A DNA stretch of 13,455 nt from Bifidobacteriaceae bacterium (GTDB lineage Bacteria; Actinomycetota; Actinomycetes; Actinomycetales; Bifidobacteriaceae). Below are positions 13,097 through 13,455 of the stretch, in pieces (positions within the stretch are counted from its first letter, which is position 1; every line of letters begins with the position of its first letter). The notes under the pieces were generated by a model. It searched no databases, was not told where the DNA came from, and saw only the letters and a program-made list of their open reading frames with translations. The stretch spans positions 1-13,455 of the forward strand of contig JAISKS010000090.1 of NCBI GenBank assembly GCA_031260825.1. The letters are read 5' to 3'. The position numbers and the translations under genes are program-made.

Positions 13097-13455
13097 GAGC
13101 TTCTGGAGCATCGTCTTTAGAAACTTCTTCAGCATTAGCTTCTTGCTCAGCTTTTTTATCTGCAAGAGCTTTTGCCTCATTAGCTTTCATGCCTTTAAGC
13201 ATACCAGCTGGAGCAACTTCTTCAACAGTTTTTCCACGGCGAATTGCAATGCTCTCTGGATCTTCAAGTTGTTTTAAACCGTCGATTGTAGCATGTACAA
13301 TGTTAATCGCATTTGCAGATCCCATTGATTTAGTTAAGATATCATGGATACCAACGCATTCTAGTACAGCACGAACTGGACCACCAGCAATCACACCAGT
13401 ACCAGGTGCTGCAGGGCGCATAAATACAACGCCTGCTGCCTTTTGTCCTTGTACG
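12963..13455 (-). CDS. rpsE: 30S ribosomal protein uS5 (RpsE), N-terminus cut by window edge
   Basis: uS5 of the small ribosomal subunit, involved in decoding accuracy and mRNA entry. The frame is open to the window edge, so 163 residues of the C-terminal part are visible; the ATG at 13419-13421 is an internal methionine, not the start. The visible core has the family segment PGTGVIAGGPVRAVLE, then GIHDILTKSMGS and INIVHATIDGLK, and ends in APAGMLKG, which I associate with actinobacterial uS5. After this comes a tail of about 75 residues that is not part of the usual fold: first charged and Ala/Glu/Lys-rich, then KKAPAKKAPAKK, then EAPVENTEAPAEAPAENAEE. The tail resembles that of uL15 two genes downstream. 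rpmD starts 15 bases after the TAA stop, so the genes form one ribosomal operon. Confidence 0.96.
   Translation of the reverse strand, partial: VQGQKAAGVVFMRPAAPGTGVIAGGPVRAVLECVGIHDILTKSMGSANAINIVHATIDGLKQLEDPESIAIRRGKTVEEVAPAGMLKGMKANEAKALADKKAEQEANAEEVSKDDAPEAPKKAPAKKAPAKKEEAAKEVPVEAPVENTEAPAEAPAENAEEAK

Noticed and set aside
12936..13277. Plus-strand ORF of 113 codons rich in Ser and Phe opposite rpsE
   Set aside because: The composition is the mirror image of the Lys/Ala/Glu-rich rpsE tail, so it is a shadow of low-complexity coding sequence.

Overview
The window is one uninterrupted, co-directional run of minus-strand genes. It reads, in transcription order from the right edge: rpsE (cut by the window edge), rpmD, rplO, secY, adk, two ABC exporter half-transporters, two RCK/TrkA-type proteins, a PlsC-like acyltransferase, a highly diverged protein that looks like a degenerate ThiF/E1-type protein, a RodA/FtsW-family SEDS protein and a class B penicillin-binding protein. 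The last 188 bases at the left edge hold a candidate 27-residue membrane peptide and the first codons of a possible further gene. I see no tRNA or rRNA genes, CRISPR arrays, insertion sequences or plus-strand genes.

The organism looks like an AT-rich member of the Actinomycetota, perhaps near Bifidobacteriales. This is judged from remembered family features, not from a database search. Supporting points are the actinobacterial style of uS5, uL30, uL15 and SecY, a short-lid adenylate kinase with a GPQGVGKGT P-loop, a tandem CeoB/CeoC-type RCK pair, and the RodA-PbpA pair with its actinobacterial-type PbpA N-terminal region. Presence of uL30 argues against a CPR (Patescibacteria) origin. Stops are TAA, TAG and TGA as in the standard code; GTG (pbpA) and TTG (rodA) starts occur.

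The right part (about 10.7-13.5 kb) is the end of the classic ribosomal protein cluster running into secY and adk. uS5 and uL15 carry long Ala/Pro/Lys/Glu-rich C-terminal tails that resemble each other. A long RNA hairpin and a possible promoter separate rplO from secY. The middle (about 5.0-10.1 kb) holds an ABC pair with the asymmetric, one-degenerate-site architecture of heterodimeric exporters, followed by two RCK proteins, the second lacking its C-terminal domain. The left part (1-4.95 kb) is concerned with the envelope: phospholipid acylation, then SEDS glycosyltransferase plus transpeptidase. The SEDS/PBP pair is preceded by the ThiF-like relic rather than by the PP2C phosphatase and FHA genes usual in Actinobacteria.

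Most genes have a good Shine-Dalgarno sequence and are 4-25 bases apart or overlap by 8 bases, so they are probably co-transcribed. Three starts at the left lack a Shine-Dalgarno sequence and instead have a perfect TATAAT exactly six bases before the ATG, which suggests leaderless transcripts. The window is otherwise housekeeping. Its most interesting features are the leaderless starts, the degenerate ThiF-like gene, the small membrane peptide, the rplO-secY hairpin and the recurrent low-complexity inserts.
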